This document shows, in pieces, positions 1 through 9,038 of a stretch of DNA of 64,000 nucleotides. The translations under genes and the position numbers were made by a program. Source of the stretch: Rhodanobacter sp. B04 (lineage in GTDB: Bacteria > Pseudomonadota > Gammaproteobacteria > Xanthomonadales > Rhodanobacteraceae); assembly GCF_002001125.1 (NCBI RefSeq), contig NZ_MUNV01000007.1, positions 361,700 through 425,699 on the forward strand. Reading direction: 5' to 3'. The stretch's first letter is position 1; each line of letters begins with the position of its first letter. The notes below the pieces were generated by a model that had not been told where the DNA came from, searched no databases, and saw only the letters and a program-made list of their open reading frames with translations.

Positions 1-152
1 TTGCGGCCGATGGCGATGCGCGGCTCGCCTTCTTCTTCGAACATTCGCCGTGGTATGCCGCCCAGCACGTCGGCGCCTACCCGGTGCTGCGGCTGGATGC
101 CGCCCAGTGGCGGCACCTGCAGGCTGCGCATGCCTCGACAGGTACCCCCTGA
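1..152 (+). CDS. C-terminal end of an unidentified protein (partial)
   Basis: An open frame enters from the left edge and ends at the TGA at 150-152, giving the last 49 residues of a protein. The frame (third base onward) reads like real coding sequence, with aromatic stretches such as FFFEHSPWYAAQH, and it beats the overlapping frames on composition. I do not recognise the family. The 142 bp between this stop and the next gene hold no other gene. Confidence 0.5.
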   Translation, partial: AADGDARLAFFFEHSPWYAAQHVGAYPVLRLDAAQWRHLQAAHASTGTP

Positions 153-294
153 CCTTTGACACTGTCTGGGTCATGACGTTTGACCTAGCGTGGCAGAGGC
201 ATGGCCGGGTTTTGGGGGGAGAAACCAGCAGGATTCGGCCCGTGACGACCAACCTATCCGCCCAACGGGCGACCTTACTCACAGAGGGACATCC

Positions 295-2439
295 ATGACC
301 AAGCAGTATCTGAAGCCCCTGGCCCTGGCGGTAAGCCTGGCTCTGACCTTGACCGCCTGCGGCAAGAGCGAACAGGCCGCCACCCCGGCGCCGGCCCCTG
401 CCAGCACCGCCGCTGCCGCCAGCACTGCCCCGGCAGCTGCCAGCACCAGCGCGGCCGTCGACACCGGCAAGAGCATCTTCGACGTCAGCGAGCTGGACCC
501 GACCATCAACGCCTGCCAGGACTTCAACGGCTTCGTCAACGCCAAGTGGGTCGCCGCCAATCCGATCCCCGAAGACCGCACCCGTTGGGGCGCCTTCGAC
601 CAACTGGCCGATGCCAGCCTGAACACGCAGCACGACATCGCCGACGCCGCCGCCAAGAATGCAGCGCAGGCCCAGGCCGGTTCGATCGAACAGAAGATCG
701 GCTACCTGTACCAGTCAGGCATGGACGATGCCGCCATCGAGAAGGCCGGCTTCGACCCGATCAAGCCGAAGCTCGATGCCATCGCCGGCCTGAAGAGCCC
801 CGGCGACATCGCCAACTACATCACCAAGAGCTACGCCGAGGGTGACGGCCAGGTGTTCGAGTTCGGTGCCGGCGCGGACTTCCAGCACGCCGACATGCAG
901 ATCGCCTACGCCAACGAAGCCGGCCTGGGCCTGCCGACCAAGGACTACTACAGCGACGCGAAGTACAAGGACATCCGCGACGCCTACGTCGCGCATATCG
1001 CGAAGTCGTTCGAGCTGACCGGCGTGGCCGAGGCCGACGCCAAGAAGCAGGCCGATGAGGTGCTGGCGTTCGAGACCAAGCTGGCTGCCGCCTCGCTGTC
1101 GCCGGTCGAGGAACGCGATCCGAAGAACGAATACCACTTCGTCAGCGTCAAGGACGCCGACAAGGTCACCCCGCACTTCAGCTGGGACAAATTCTTCGCC
1201 GCCCAGGGCGTGACCATCGACAAGGGCTTCTCGCTGTCGCAGCCGAAGTTCTTCGCCGAGTTCGACAAGCAGCTGGCCAGCGCGCCGATCAGCCAGTGGC
1301 AGGCCTACCTGCGCTTCCACACCATCGACGACGCCTCGCCGTACCTGAGCAAGAATTTCCAGGACAACAAGTTCGACTTCTACGGCAAGACCCTGGCCGG
1401 CCAGCCGCAGCAGAAGCCGCGCTGGAAGCGCGTACTGGGCGCGGTCAACGGCTCGATGGGCGAGGCGCTGGGCCAACTGTACGTGGCCAAGGTGTTCACG
1501 CCCGAGGCGAAAGAGCGTGCGCAGGAACTGGTCGACAACGTGCGCAACGCGCTGAAGGCCCGCATCGAGAACCTCGACTGGATGAGCGCCGAGACCAAGG
1601 CCAAGGCGATCGACAAGTGGAATACCTTCCTGCCGAAGATCGGTTACCCGGACAAGTGGCGTGACTGGTCGGGCCTGAACATCACCCCCGACAACTACTA
1701 CGCGAACATCGAGGCGGCCGGCAAGTTCAACTACGACTACGACATCGCCAAGATCGGCAAGCCGACCGACCGCAAGGAGTGGGGCATGACCCCGCAGACG
1801 GTCAACGCGTACTACAACCCGACCGACAACACGATCAACTTCCCGGCCGCGATCCTGCAGCCGCCGTTCTTCAATGCCAAGGCAGACGACGCGATCAACT
1901 ACGGCGGCATCGGTGCGGTGATCGGCCACGAGGCCAGCCACGGCTTCGACGACCAGGGCAGCCAGTTCGACGGCGCCGGCAACAACAAGAACTGGTGGAC
2001 CAAGGACGACCGCGCCAAGTTCGACGCCCGCACGCAGAAGCTGGTGGACCAGTTCGACGCCTACTCGCCGATCAAGGACAAGCCGGACCTGCACGTCAAC
2101 GGCAAGCTGACCCTGGGCGAGAACATCGCCGACCTGGGCGGCATGAACGTGGCGTATGACGCCCTGCAGGCGGCGCTGAAGGCACACCCCGAGGAAGCCG
2201 GCAAGAAGATCGACGGTTACACCGAAGACCAGCGCTTTTTCCTGAACTGGGCGCGCGTGTGGCGTGGCAACGTGCGCGAGAAGCAGGCGGTGCTGTCGCT
2301 CAACACCGACCCGCATGCCCCGGCCTCGCTGCGTGCCATGGCTGCACCGTCGAACATGCCGGCATTTGCCAGCGCGTTCCAGTGCAAGCCCGGTGACGCC
2401 ATGGTGCGTCCGGACGACAAGCAGGTGAAGATCTGGTAA
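295..2439 (+). CDS. M13 family zinc metallopeptidase, lipoprotein (PepO/neprilysin-like)
   Basis: The 714-residue protein is a secreted zinc endopeptidase of the neprilysin (M13) family. The N-terminus is a lipoprotein signal with lipobox LTAC (Cys22), followed by an Ala/Pro/Ser-rich linker to about residue 60. The zinc site HEASH is at residues 545-549, and the third ligand is in GENIADLGG (Glu609), as expected for M13. The family-typical C-terminus CKPGDAMVRP...KIW is present, so the protein is complete. The ATG at 295 was chosen because the lipobox follows at the right distance and AGAGGG lies upstream; longer in-frame starts would bury the signal peptide. It is probably anchored to the outer membrane, facing the periplasm, and degrades peptides. 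It is monocistronic, with a strong terminator directly downstream. Confidence 0.93.
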   Translation: MTKQYLKPLALAVSLALTLTACGKSEQAATPAPAPASTAAAASTAPAAASTSAAVDTGKSIFDVSELDPTINACQDFNGFVNAKWVAANPIPEDRTRWGAFDQLADASLNTQHDIADAAAKNAAQAQAGSIEQKIGYLYQSGMDDAAIEKAGFDPIKPKLDAIAGLKSPGDIANYITKSYAEGDGQVFEFGAGADFQHADMQIAYANEAGLGLPTKDYYSDAKYKDIRDAYVAHIAKSFELTGVAEADAKKQADEVLAFETKLAAASLSPVEERDPKNEYHFVSVKDADKVTPHFSWDKFFAAQGVTIDKGFSLSQPKFFAEFDKQLASAPISQWQAYLRFHTIDDASPYLSKNFQDNKFDFYGKTLAGQPQQKPRWKRVLGAVNGSMGEALGQLYVAKVFTPEAKERAQELVDNVRNALKARIENLDWMSAETKAKAIDKWNTFLPKIGYPDKWRDWSGLNITPDNYYANIEAAGKFNYDYDIAKIGKPTDRKEWGMTPQTVNAYYNPTDNTINFPAAILQPPFFNAKADDAINYGGIGAVIGHEASHGFDDQGSQFDGAGNNKNWWTKDDRAKFDARTQKLVDQFDAYSPIKDKPDLHVNGKLTLGENIADLGGMNVAYDALQAALKAHPEEAGKKIDGYTEDQRFFLNWARVWRGNVREKQAVLSLNTDPHAPASLRAMAAPSNMPAFASAFQCKPGDAMVRPDDKQVKIW

Positions 2440-2483
2440 ATCGCCACGGCGGATTGCCGCAGCACACTGCGGCATGAAGACCA

Positions 2484-2513
2484 GGGCCCCGCACGCAAGT
2501 GCGGGGCCCTTTT
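2484..2513 (+). terminator. Rho-independent terminator of the M13 peptidase gene
   Basis: A perfect 10-bp GC-rich stem (GGGCCCCGCA / TGCGGGGCCC) with a 6-nt loop is followed by TTTT. It lies 44 bp after the peptidase stop codon. Confidence 0.9.
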
Positions 2514-2580
2514 CGTTGGTCGCCACGCCAGATGGGCTGCTCTTTCCATCACAGCGACAGGCATCCGCTCGATAACTGTA

Positions 2581-2600
2581 TTGCAAATCATTCTCATTAA
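2581..2600. promoter_or_regulatory. Probable Fur box upstream of fiu
   Basis: The stretch TTGCAAATCATTCTCATTAA reads on the other strand as AATGAGAATGATTTGC, a good match to the Fur operator core AATGATAATCATTATC. It lies 222 bp before the receptor start, in an AT-rich pocket. It suggests iron-dependent repression of fiu and perhaps piuC. The long 5' leader contains no other gene. Confidence 0.75.
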
Positions 2601-2821
2601 AAATATCTTATGCATCTGCCCGGCCTGGCGCACGGCGCACATGAACCACGGCGCCCCATGCCAGACCACCAATCACCGGGTTTGCATGGCTACGCGGCCA
2701 CTCCCCGCGCGAGCCGCCTGCTGACCCGAATTCCTGCATCCAGCCATTGCGAGACATCCGCATTCGCCAGACCCGCCAGGCCCTGTCGACATGCGACGCC
2801 CTATCAATCCACGGAATCCCC

Positions 2822-5161
2822 ATGCCTTTCATCAACAGCCGCAAACATCCTGTAGCACGGCGCAAACCGTCCCCGGCCTCCGGCATGGTGGCCGCCACCT
2901 TGCTCACCGGCCTGGCACTGGCGCTGCCCGCGGCAGCTGCCGACATGCCGGCCAGCAGCCTCGACAGCGATGCACAGGTCGCCAACGCAAAGACCTTGCC
3001 GAGCATCAAGGTGGAAGCCACCCCCAACGACTACAAGATCGACAAGGTCTCCTCGCCCAAATTCACCCAGCCGATCCTCGACACCCCGCAGACGATCAGC
3101 GTGATCAGCAAGGAGCTGTTCCAGCAACAGGGCGCCACCACGCTGACCGAAGCGCTGCGCAACAGCCCGGGCGTGGGCACCTTCTACGCCGGCGAGAACG
3201 GCTCGACCAGCACCGGCGACGCCATCTACATGCGCGGTTTCGATACCTCCGGCAGCATCTTCGTCGATGGCGTGCGCGACCTCGGCACGATCTCGCGCGA
3301 CGTGTTCAACATCGAGCAGATCGAGGTGACCAAGGGCCCGGACGGCACCGAGTACGGTCGCACCGCACCCACCGGCGCGATCAACATGGTCAGCAAACAG
3401 CCGCAGCCTGGCAACAGCGTGTCCGGTTCGGTCAGCTACGGCAGCGCCGACCAGAAGCGCGGCACCGCCGACTGGAACCAGGCGATCGGCGCCAACGCAG
3501 CGTTCCGGCTCAACGTGATGGGCCAGAACAGCGGCGTACCCGGGCGCAACGACGTGGAGAACAACCGCTGGGGCGTGGCGCCGTCCCTGGCTTTCGGGCT
3601 GGGCACGCCGACCCGCGTGTACCTGGATTTCCTGCACGTCAAGCAGAACAACATCCCCGATGGCGGCGTCTCGACCATCGGCCTGCCCGGCTACAGCAGT
3701 CCCGATCCGTTGCGCCCCTTCCTTGCCGATGCGCCGAAGGTGAACCCGGACAATTTCTACGGCACCAGCCAGGACCATGACCGCGACCAGCAGGACATGT
3801 TCACCGCGATCATCGAGCACGACTTCTCGGACAACATCGCGTTGCACGACACGCTGCGCTGGGGCCGCACGCGGCAGGACTACCTGCTGACCTCGTTCAT
3901 GGCAACCGCGGCCAACCTGCTGACGCCGGATCCGGCCGACCCGTCGACCTGGACCGTGGCGCGCAGCAATCCGAACTTCAAGCACCAGAACAACCGCATC
4001 GCCACCAACCAGACCAATCTCACGGTCAACTTCGAAACGGGTGCGGTCGTGCACAACCTCAGCACCGGCATCGAGCTGACCCAGGAAAAGGCCACCGCGC
4101 TGGGTATCGCCGCGTTGAACGGCAGCACCTGGCCGGCGGCCAACCTCTACGATCCCGACGCCGATGTCGGCGGACTGCGCTACGGCCCGAACGGCACCTA
4201 CACCAGCGGCCAGACCACGACCGAAGCGGCCTACCTGTTCGACACCATGAAGTTCGGCGAACAGTGGCAGATCAACGCCGGTGCACGGCTGGATCACTAC
4301 AGCACCGACTTCACCAGTACCGTGGTCTGTGGCGGCAAGAGCACCCCCGCGTGCGGTCCGCTGCCGGCCGGCAGCGTCGTGCCGGGCATCGACGCCCGCG
4401 TCTCCGGCAACCTGCCCAACTACAAGCTCGGGGTGCTGTACAAGCCGGCCGCCAACGGCAGCATCTACGTCAATTTCGCCATGTCGCAGGAACCGCCGGG
4501 CGGCAATACGCTCACCTTCAGCAGTTCGGCCAACAGCCTGGACAAGCCCGACCTCGAACCGCAGAAGTCGCACACGGCCGAGATCGGCACGAAGTGGAAC
4601 CTGCTCGACGACCGTTTGCTGCTGACCGGCGCGCTTTACCGCACCACGGTCACCAACCAGCTGGTGCAGGACCCGACCGACCCCACCCAGTACGACCAGA
4701 TCGGCAAGCAACGCGTGCAGGGCATCGAGATCAACGCCGTCGGCAAGCTCACCGACAACTGGTCGCTCAGCACCGGCTACACGATCATGGACACCAAGGT
4801 GGTCAATGGCAGCTCGGTGACCTCCGACGGCTCCAGCGTGCTGGCCTATACCCCGAAGAGCGCCTTCACCGCGTGGACCAACTACCGCCTGCCGTTCAAC
4901 CTGACCCTCGGCGGTGGCGCGCGTTATTCCGGCGAGCTGCAGCGCGGCACCGACAGTGCGATCGGCACGCCAGCCTATACACAGGCCTACTGGGTGTTCG
5001 ACGCGGTGGCCAGCTATCCGGTCAACCAGCACCTCGACCTGCAATTGAACGTGTACAACCTGTTCAACAAGGATTACGTCGCGGCGATCAACAAGAGCGG
5101 TTACCGCTATATTCCAGGGGTCGCCCGCTCGGCCATGCTCACCGCCAACTTCCGCTTCTGA
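2822..5161 (+). CDS. fiu: TonB-dependent catecholate siderophore receptor (Fiu-like)
   Basis: The 779-residue outer-membrane receptor imports ferric siderophore with energy from TonB-ExbBD. It has a signal peptide with a long n-region, cleaved near AAAAD (about residue 40), and a likely TonB box around LPSIKVEA. The plug domain carries TLTEALRNSPGVGTF, GDAIYMRGFDTSGS, FVDGVRDLG and GRTAPTGAINMVSKQP, close to the signature of E. coli Fiu. The 22-strand barrel ends in the terminal aromatic ANFRF. The ATG at 2822 is preferred over an upstream in-frame start because it gives a proper signal peptide. The upstream Fur box and the downstream piuC gene, the same pairing as fiu-ybiX in E. coli, support a role in iron uptake. 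The exact siderophore (dihydroxybenzoyl-type or another catecholate) is inferred. Confidence 0.92.
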   Translation: MPFINSRKHPVARRKPSPASGMVAATLLTGLALALPAAAADMPASSLDSDAQVANAKTLPSIKVEATPNDYKIDKVSSPKFTQPILDTPQTISVISKELFQQQGATTLTEALRNSPGVGTFYAGENGSTSTGDAIYMRGFDTSGSIFVDGVRDLGTISRDVFNIEQIEVTKGPDGTEYGRTAPTGAINMVSKQPQPGNSVSGSVSYGSADQKRGTADWNQAIGANAAFRLNVMGQNSGVPGRNDVENNRWGVAPSLAFGLGTPTRVYLDFLHVKQNNIPDGGVSTIGLPGYSSPDPLRPFLADAPKVNPDNFYGTSQDHDRDQQDMFTAIIEHDFSDNIALHDTLRWGRTRQDYLLTSFMATAANLLTPDPADPSTWTVARSNPNFKHQNNRIATNQTNLTVNFETGAVVHNLSTGIELTQEKATALGIAALNGSTWPAANLYDPDADVGGLRYGPNGTYTSGQTTTEAAYLFDTMKFGEQWQINAGARLDHYSTDFTSTVVCGGKSTPACGPLPAGSVVPGIDARVSGNLPNYKLGVLYKPAANGSIYVNFAMSQEPPGGNTLTFSSSANSLDKPDLEPQKSHTAEIGTKWNLLDDRLLLTGALYRTTVTNQLVQDPTDPTQYDQIGKQRVQGIEINAVGKLTDNWSLSTGYTIMDTKVVNGSSVTSDGSSVLAYTPKSAFTAWTNYRLPFNLTLGGGARYSGELQRGTDSAIGTPAYTQAYWVFDAVASYPVNQHLDLQLNVYNLFNKDYVAAINKSGYRYIPGVARSAMLTANFRF

Positions 5162-5171
5162 CATTTGCCGA

Positions 5172-5204
5172 GCCAGCCCTTCTTCGCTTGGGAGAAGGGC
5201 TGGC
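5172..5204. repeat. Perfect 12-bp inverted repeat between fiu and piuC
   Basis: GCCAGCCCTTCT is followed, after a 9-nt loop, by AGAAGGGCTGGC. There is no T-tract, so this is more likely an mRNA-processing or attenuation hairpin, or an intergenic palindromic repeat, than a classical terminator. A weaker hairpin, CTTCTCC...GGGGAAG, follows at 5271-5290. Confidence 0.7.
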
Positions 5205-5314
5205 GTGAAGGTTCAGTGCGGAAACTGGCGGCAGCACTCCGAACACACGCTTATCCGTCCCTTCGGCCAGCTTCTCCCGAATCGGGGAAGGGAAACCCAC
5301 AGCTGGAACCCGTC

Positions 5315-5995
5315 ATGCTGCTGCATATTCCCGAAGTTCTCAGCCACGACCAGGTCACGCACTTGCGCAGCGCACTGGATGCCGCCGACTGGACGGATGG
5401 CCGTGAAACCGTCGGCGCGCAGGGTGCGAAGGTGAAGCGCAACCGGCAACTGCCGGACACCTCGCCATTGCGGCAACAGCTGGGCCAGGTGGTGCTGCAC
5501 GCCCTGGCGCGACATCCGGTCTACCACGCAGCGACGCTGCCGCTGCGCACGCTGCCTCCGCGCTTCAACCGCTACGAAGACGGTGGCCAGTATGGATTCC
5601 ACATCGACGGCGCGGTCATGCTGCTCCCCGCCGAGAGCGGCCAATTGCGCAGCGACATCTCCTGCACCCTGTTCCTGAGCGAACCGGACGAGTACGACGG
5701 CGGCGAGCTGATCGTCAACGACACCTACGGCGAGCATGAAGTGAAACTGCCTGCCGGCGACCTGGTCGTCTATCCGTCCAGCAGCCTGCACCGCGTCGCA
5801 CCGGTCACTCGTGGCGCGCGCGTCGCCTCGTTCTTCTGGGTACAGAGCCTGATCCGCGACGACGGACGGCGTCAGCTCCTGTTCGAACTGGATGCCTCGA
5901 TCCAGAGCCTGACCCAGTCCGGTGCCGATGCTGCTGCGCTGCTACGACTGACCGGCGTCTATCACAACCTGCTACGCCAGTGGGCCGAGACCTGA
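5315..5995 (+). CDS. piuC: PKHD-type Fe(II)/2-oxoglutarate dioxygenase PiuC/YbiX
   Basis: The 226-residue cytoplasmic dioxygenase has nearly the same length as E. coli YbiX (225). The iron facial triad is visible as GFHIDGAV (the HxD pair) and [12 protein letters not shown] (the distal His), and the 2-oxoglutarate-binding Arg follows in the same strand. The family is regularly encoded next to Fiu/PiuA-type TonB receptors, as here, and is thought to act on the siderophore or in iron release; its substrate is not firmly established. It lies 153 bp after fiu with hairpins between, so it may be co-transcribed with fiu at a lower level and share the Fur control. Confidence 0.92.
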   Translation: MLLHIPEVLSHDQVTHLRSALDAADWTDGRETVGAQGAKVKRNRQLPDTSPLRQQLGQVVLHALARHPVYHAATLPLRTLPPRFNRYEDGGQYGFHIDGAVMLLPAESGQLRSDISCTLFLSEPDEYDGGELIVNDTYGEHEVKLPAGDLVVYPSSSLHRVAPVTRGARVASFFWVQSLIRDDGRRQLLFELDASIQSLTQSGADAAALLRLTGVYHNLLRQWAET

Positions 5996-6117
5996 ACCCG
6001 GCCAGCCGCAATTGCAGCGATCCCGGCTGACTTCGCATTGCCCGGCCGCAACCAACTGTTCCCAGCGCGTGCTGCTGAGCGGATAATTGTCGGCCCTTGA
6101 TGCAACACGGCTGAGCA

Positions 6118-8973
6118 ATGTTCGTACCTGGTCAACGCTGGATCTCCTCCGCCGAACCCGAGCTCGGTCTCGGCACCGTATTGCGCGTCGAAGGACGCGG
6201 CGTGCAGGTGCTGTTTGCCAAGGCCGGCGTGCTGCGTCCGTACGCGGTCGATTCTGCGCCGCTGCTGCGCGCCGAGTTTCGTGCCGGACAGCGCGTCGCC
6301 GGCAAGGGCATCGCGTTCCTGGTGGAGCGCGTCGAGATCCGCGACGAGCTGCTGATCTATCGCGGCGAAGGCCGCGAGCTGCACGAAGGCCAGCTCGACG
6401 ACGAACAGAGCGTCAGCCAGGCCGACGACCGCCTGATCGGCGGGCGCACCGATCCGGTCGCGCAGTTCGAATTGCGTCTGGAAGGTCTCAGGCGGCGGGC
6501 CGAAGCACGCCGTTCGCCGATGTGGGGCCTCGGCGCGGCACGGATCGGACTGGTGCCGCACCAGCTGCGCGTCGCCGGCATCGCCGCCGCTCGCCGGCCG
6601 CCGCGCGTGCTGCTGGCCGATGAGGTCGGCCTGGGCAAGACCATCGAGGCGGGCATGATCATCGCGCGCCAGCTCGCCACCGGCCGCGCCTCGCGCGTGC
6701 TGCTGCTGCTGCCCGACACGCTGGTGTACCAGTGGTTCGTCGAGCTGCTGCGTCGCTTCAACCTCAGCTTCGCGATCTATGACGAGGAGCGCTGCGAGGC
6801 GCTGACTCAATCCGACGAGCAGCAATCCGGCAACGACAGCAACCCGTTCGAGGACGAGCAGCTGGTGATCGCCGATTTCGGCTTTCTCGAGAACTCGCCG
6901 AAACACGCGCAGCAGCTGCTGGATGCACCGTGGGACCTGCTGGTGGTCGACGAGGCGCACCACCTGGCCTGGTCGCCGGACGCGGCCAGCCCGCGCTACA
7001 CGATGGTGGAGCGGCTCGCCGCGGCCATCCCCGGCGTGATCCTGCTTACCGCGACACCGGAACAGCTCGGCCGCAGCGGCCACTTCGCCCGCCTGCGCCT
7101 GCTCGATCCGCAGCGTTATCAGGATCTCGACGGTTACCTGGCCGAAGCCGACAGCTTCCAGGCATTGTCGCGGATCGCCGATCGCCTGCTCGACGGCGCG
7201 GCGCTGGACGATGGCCAGCGCGCCGCCCTTGCCAAGGCCTTCCGCGGCGATGCGGCGCTCACTGCGCAGCTGGCCGACTCGACCAAGCCGGACAATGCGC
7301 GCGCCCTGCTCGCCGCCCTGATCGATCGCCATGGCACCGGCCGCGTGATGTTCCGCAACAACCGCGCCGGTGTCGGCGGTTTTCCCAAACGCCTGCCCGA
7401 GTGGCATCTGCTGGATGCCGATACGCTCGACGAGAACGCCAGGCAGTCGCTGCTCGCCGAATTCCATGCCGACATCCAGCAGCCTGCGAGCCTGATCGAA
7501 GTCGACTACAGCGCCGACCCGCGCATCGACACGTTGACTGCCCTGCTGGATCAGCACCCGCAGGACAAGTTCCTGCTGATCTGCCGCAGCCAGGCCAAGG
7601 TGCTCGCGCTGGAGGAAGCGCTGCGCACGCGCACCGGCACCGGCATCGCGCGTTTCCACGAAGGCCTCGGCATCGTGCAGCGGGACCGCAATGCGGCGTA
7701 CTTCGCCCAGCCCGACGGCGCCCGTCTGCTGCTGTGCTCGGAGATCGGCTCGGAAGGACGCAATTTCCAGTTCGCGCACCGGCTGATCCTGTGGGACCTG
7801 CCGCTCGACCCCGACCTGCTCGAGCAGCGCATCGGCCGCCTCGACCGCATTGGCCAGAAGCACGACATCGTCATCCATATCCTGGCCGTGGCCGACAGCG
7901 CGCAGCACGTGCTGGCGCGCTGGTACGACGAAGGCATCGACGCGTTCCGCATGAGTCCGGCCGATGGACGCGAGCTGCTGCGCCGCTACGGCGAACCGCT
8001 GGCGCGCCTGGCCGAAGAGCATGCGCGCGGCGACGACAACCGCGACCAGGAACTGGACGTGCTGCTCGCCGAGACCCGCGCCAGCCACGAGCAGATGGCC
8101 GAACTGATCCGCGCCGGCCGCGATCACCTGCTGGAACTGGCCGCCAGCCGCGACCTGCACGCCGACGAGCTGCAGCAGGCGTTTGCCCGCGAGGATCGCG
8201 CACCCGATCGCGACGCTTTCGTGCAGCGCCTGCTGGAAGCGTTCGGCATCCATGCCGAGGAACTTGGCGGCCAGGTGCTGCTGCTCGACCCGCAATACCT
8301 GTCCACCGATGCCCTGCCGGGCTTTGCCGACGGCCCGCAAGCGGTCACCTTCGCCCGCGACGTGGCGCTGGCGCGCGAGGAGCTGCCGCTGTTGCGGCTG
8401 GACCACCCGCTGGTGGCCGGTGCGCTGGACTTGGCCCTGTCCGGCGAACAGGGCAATGCCGCCTTCATGGTCGACGATGAGCTGTCGCCACGCACCGCCC
8501 TGCTGCAGAGCGTGTTCGTGCTCGAATGCGTCGCCGACCGCCGGCTGGATGCCGAACGCTTCCTGCCGACCATGCCGATCGTGGTGACCATCGACACCCG
8601 GCTGGCCGAACGCGTCGACTTTTCGCCGAGCGAGATCGCTCTGCGCAAGGCCGGCGACCGCAACATCGAGGTGATGCGCTACCGCAAATTCCTCGGCAAG
8701 CTGGTGCCGCCGATGCTGGAACGCGCCGAGACTCTCGCCGCCGCACGTGGACAGGGCAGCATCGACGAGGCGCTGGCCCTCGCCACCGCCACGCTGGATG
8801 CCGAACTGTCGCGCCTGCTCGCCTTGCGCGCGGTGAACCCGTCGGTTAGCGAGGCGGAAATCGCCGCCGTCGCGGACGAACGCTCTGCCCTGCTGGCAGC
8901 GCTGCCGCAATCGCGCCTGCGGCTGGATGCGGTGCGCTTCGTGGTCAGTCCGGATTTCCTCGCGCTGCGCTGA
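6118..8973 (+). CDS. rapA: RNA polymerase-associated ATP-dependent translocase RapA
   Basis: The 951-residue Swi2/Snf2-family ATPase recycles stalled RNA polymerase; E. coli RapA has 968 residues. The N-terminal region (FVPGQRWISSAEPELGLGTV) matches the Tudor-like domains that bind polymerase. The helicase core carries Walker A in DEVGLGKTIEAG (Lys174) and the DEAH box at residues 278-281. The C-terminal RecA lobe has GSEGRNFQFAHRLI and the arginine-finger motif QRIGRLDRIGQ. The long C-terminal region is also of RapA type. The ATG at 6118 gives the conserved start. The gene stands alone and ends in a hairpin shared with the convergent permease. A 1456-codon frame on the opposite strand is only a shadow of the GC-rich codons. 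Confidence 0.95.
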   Translation: MFVPGQRWISSAEPELGLGTVLRVEGRGVQVLFAKAGVLRPYAVDSAPLLRAEFRAGQRVAGKGIAFLVERVEIRDELLIYRGEGRELHEGQLDDEQSVSQADDRLIGGRTDPVAQFELRLEGLRRRAEARRSPMWGLGAARIGLVPHQLRVAGIAAARRPPRVLLADEVGLGKTIEAGMIIARQLATGRASRVLLLLPDTLVYQWFVELLRRFNLSFAIYDEERCEALTQSDEQQSGNDSNPFEDEQLVIADFGFLENSPKHAQQLLDAPWDLLVVDEAHHLAWSPDAASPRYTMVERLAAAIPGVILLTATPEQLGRSGHFARLRLLDPQRYQDLDGYLAEADSFQALSRIADRLLDGAALDDGQRAALAKAFRGDAALTAQLADSTKPDNARALLAALIDRHGTGRVMFRNNRAGVGGFPKRLPEWHLLDADTLDENARQSLLAEFHADIQQPASLIEVDYSADPRIDTLTALLDQHPQDKFLLICRSQAKVLALEEALRTRTGTGIARFHEGLGIVQRDRNAAYFAQPDGARLLLCSEIGSEGRNFQFAHRLILWDLPLDPDLLEQRIGRLDRIGQKHDIVIHILAVADSAQHVLARWYDEGIDAFRMSPADGRELLRRYGEPLARLAEEHARGDDNRDQELDVLLAETRASHEQMAELIRAGRDHLLELAASRDLHADELQQAFAREDRAPDRDAFVQRLLEAFGIHAEELGGQVLLLDPQYLSTDALPGFADGPQAVTFARDVALAREELPLLRLDHPLVAGALDLALSGEQGNAAFMVDDELSPRTALLQSVFVLECVADRRLDAERFLPTMPIVVTIDTRLAERVDFSPSEIALRKAGDRNIEVMRYRKFLGKLVPPMLERAETLAAARGQGSIDEALALATATLDAELSRLLALRAVNPSVSEAEIAAVADERSALLAALPQSRLRLDAVRFVVSPDFLALR

Positions 8974-9002
8974 GGCGACGCCGCCGCCACGACCACCGCA
9001 AG

Positions 9003-9038
9003 CCTGCCGGTTGATCCGCTTCGCGATCAACCGGCAGG
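9003..9038. terminator. Hairpin at the convergent ends of rapA and the permease gene
   Basis: CCTGCCGGTTGATC and GATCAACCGGCAGG form a perfect 14-bp stem around an 8-nt loop. It lies just after rapA and overlaps the last codons of the minus-strand permease gene. There is no strong U-tract, but position and symmetry suggest it ends or protects both transcripts. Confidence 0.65.

Noticed and set aside
715..2586. 623-codon minus-strand frame opposite the M13 peptidase gene
   Set aside because: An antisense shadow in GC-rich DNA; no motif, and it runs through the terminator.
2804..5164. 786-codon minus-strand frame opposite fiu
   Set aside because: Antisense shadow; the plus-strand frame encodes an unmistakable TonB-dependent receptor.
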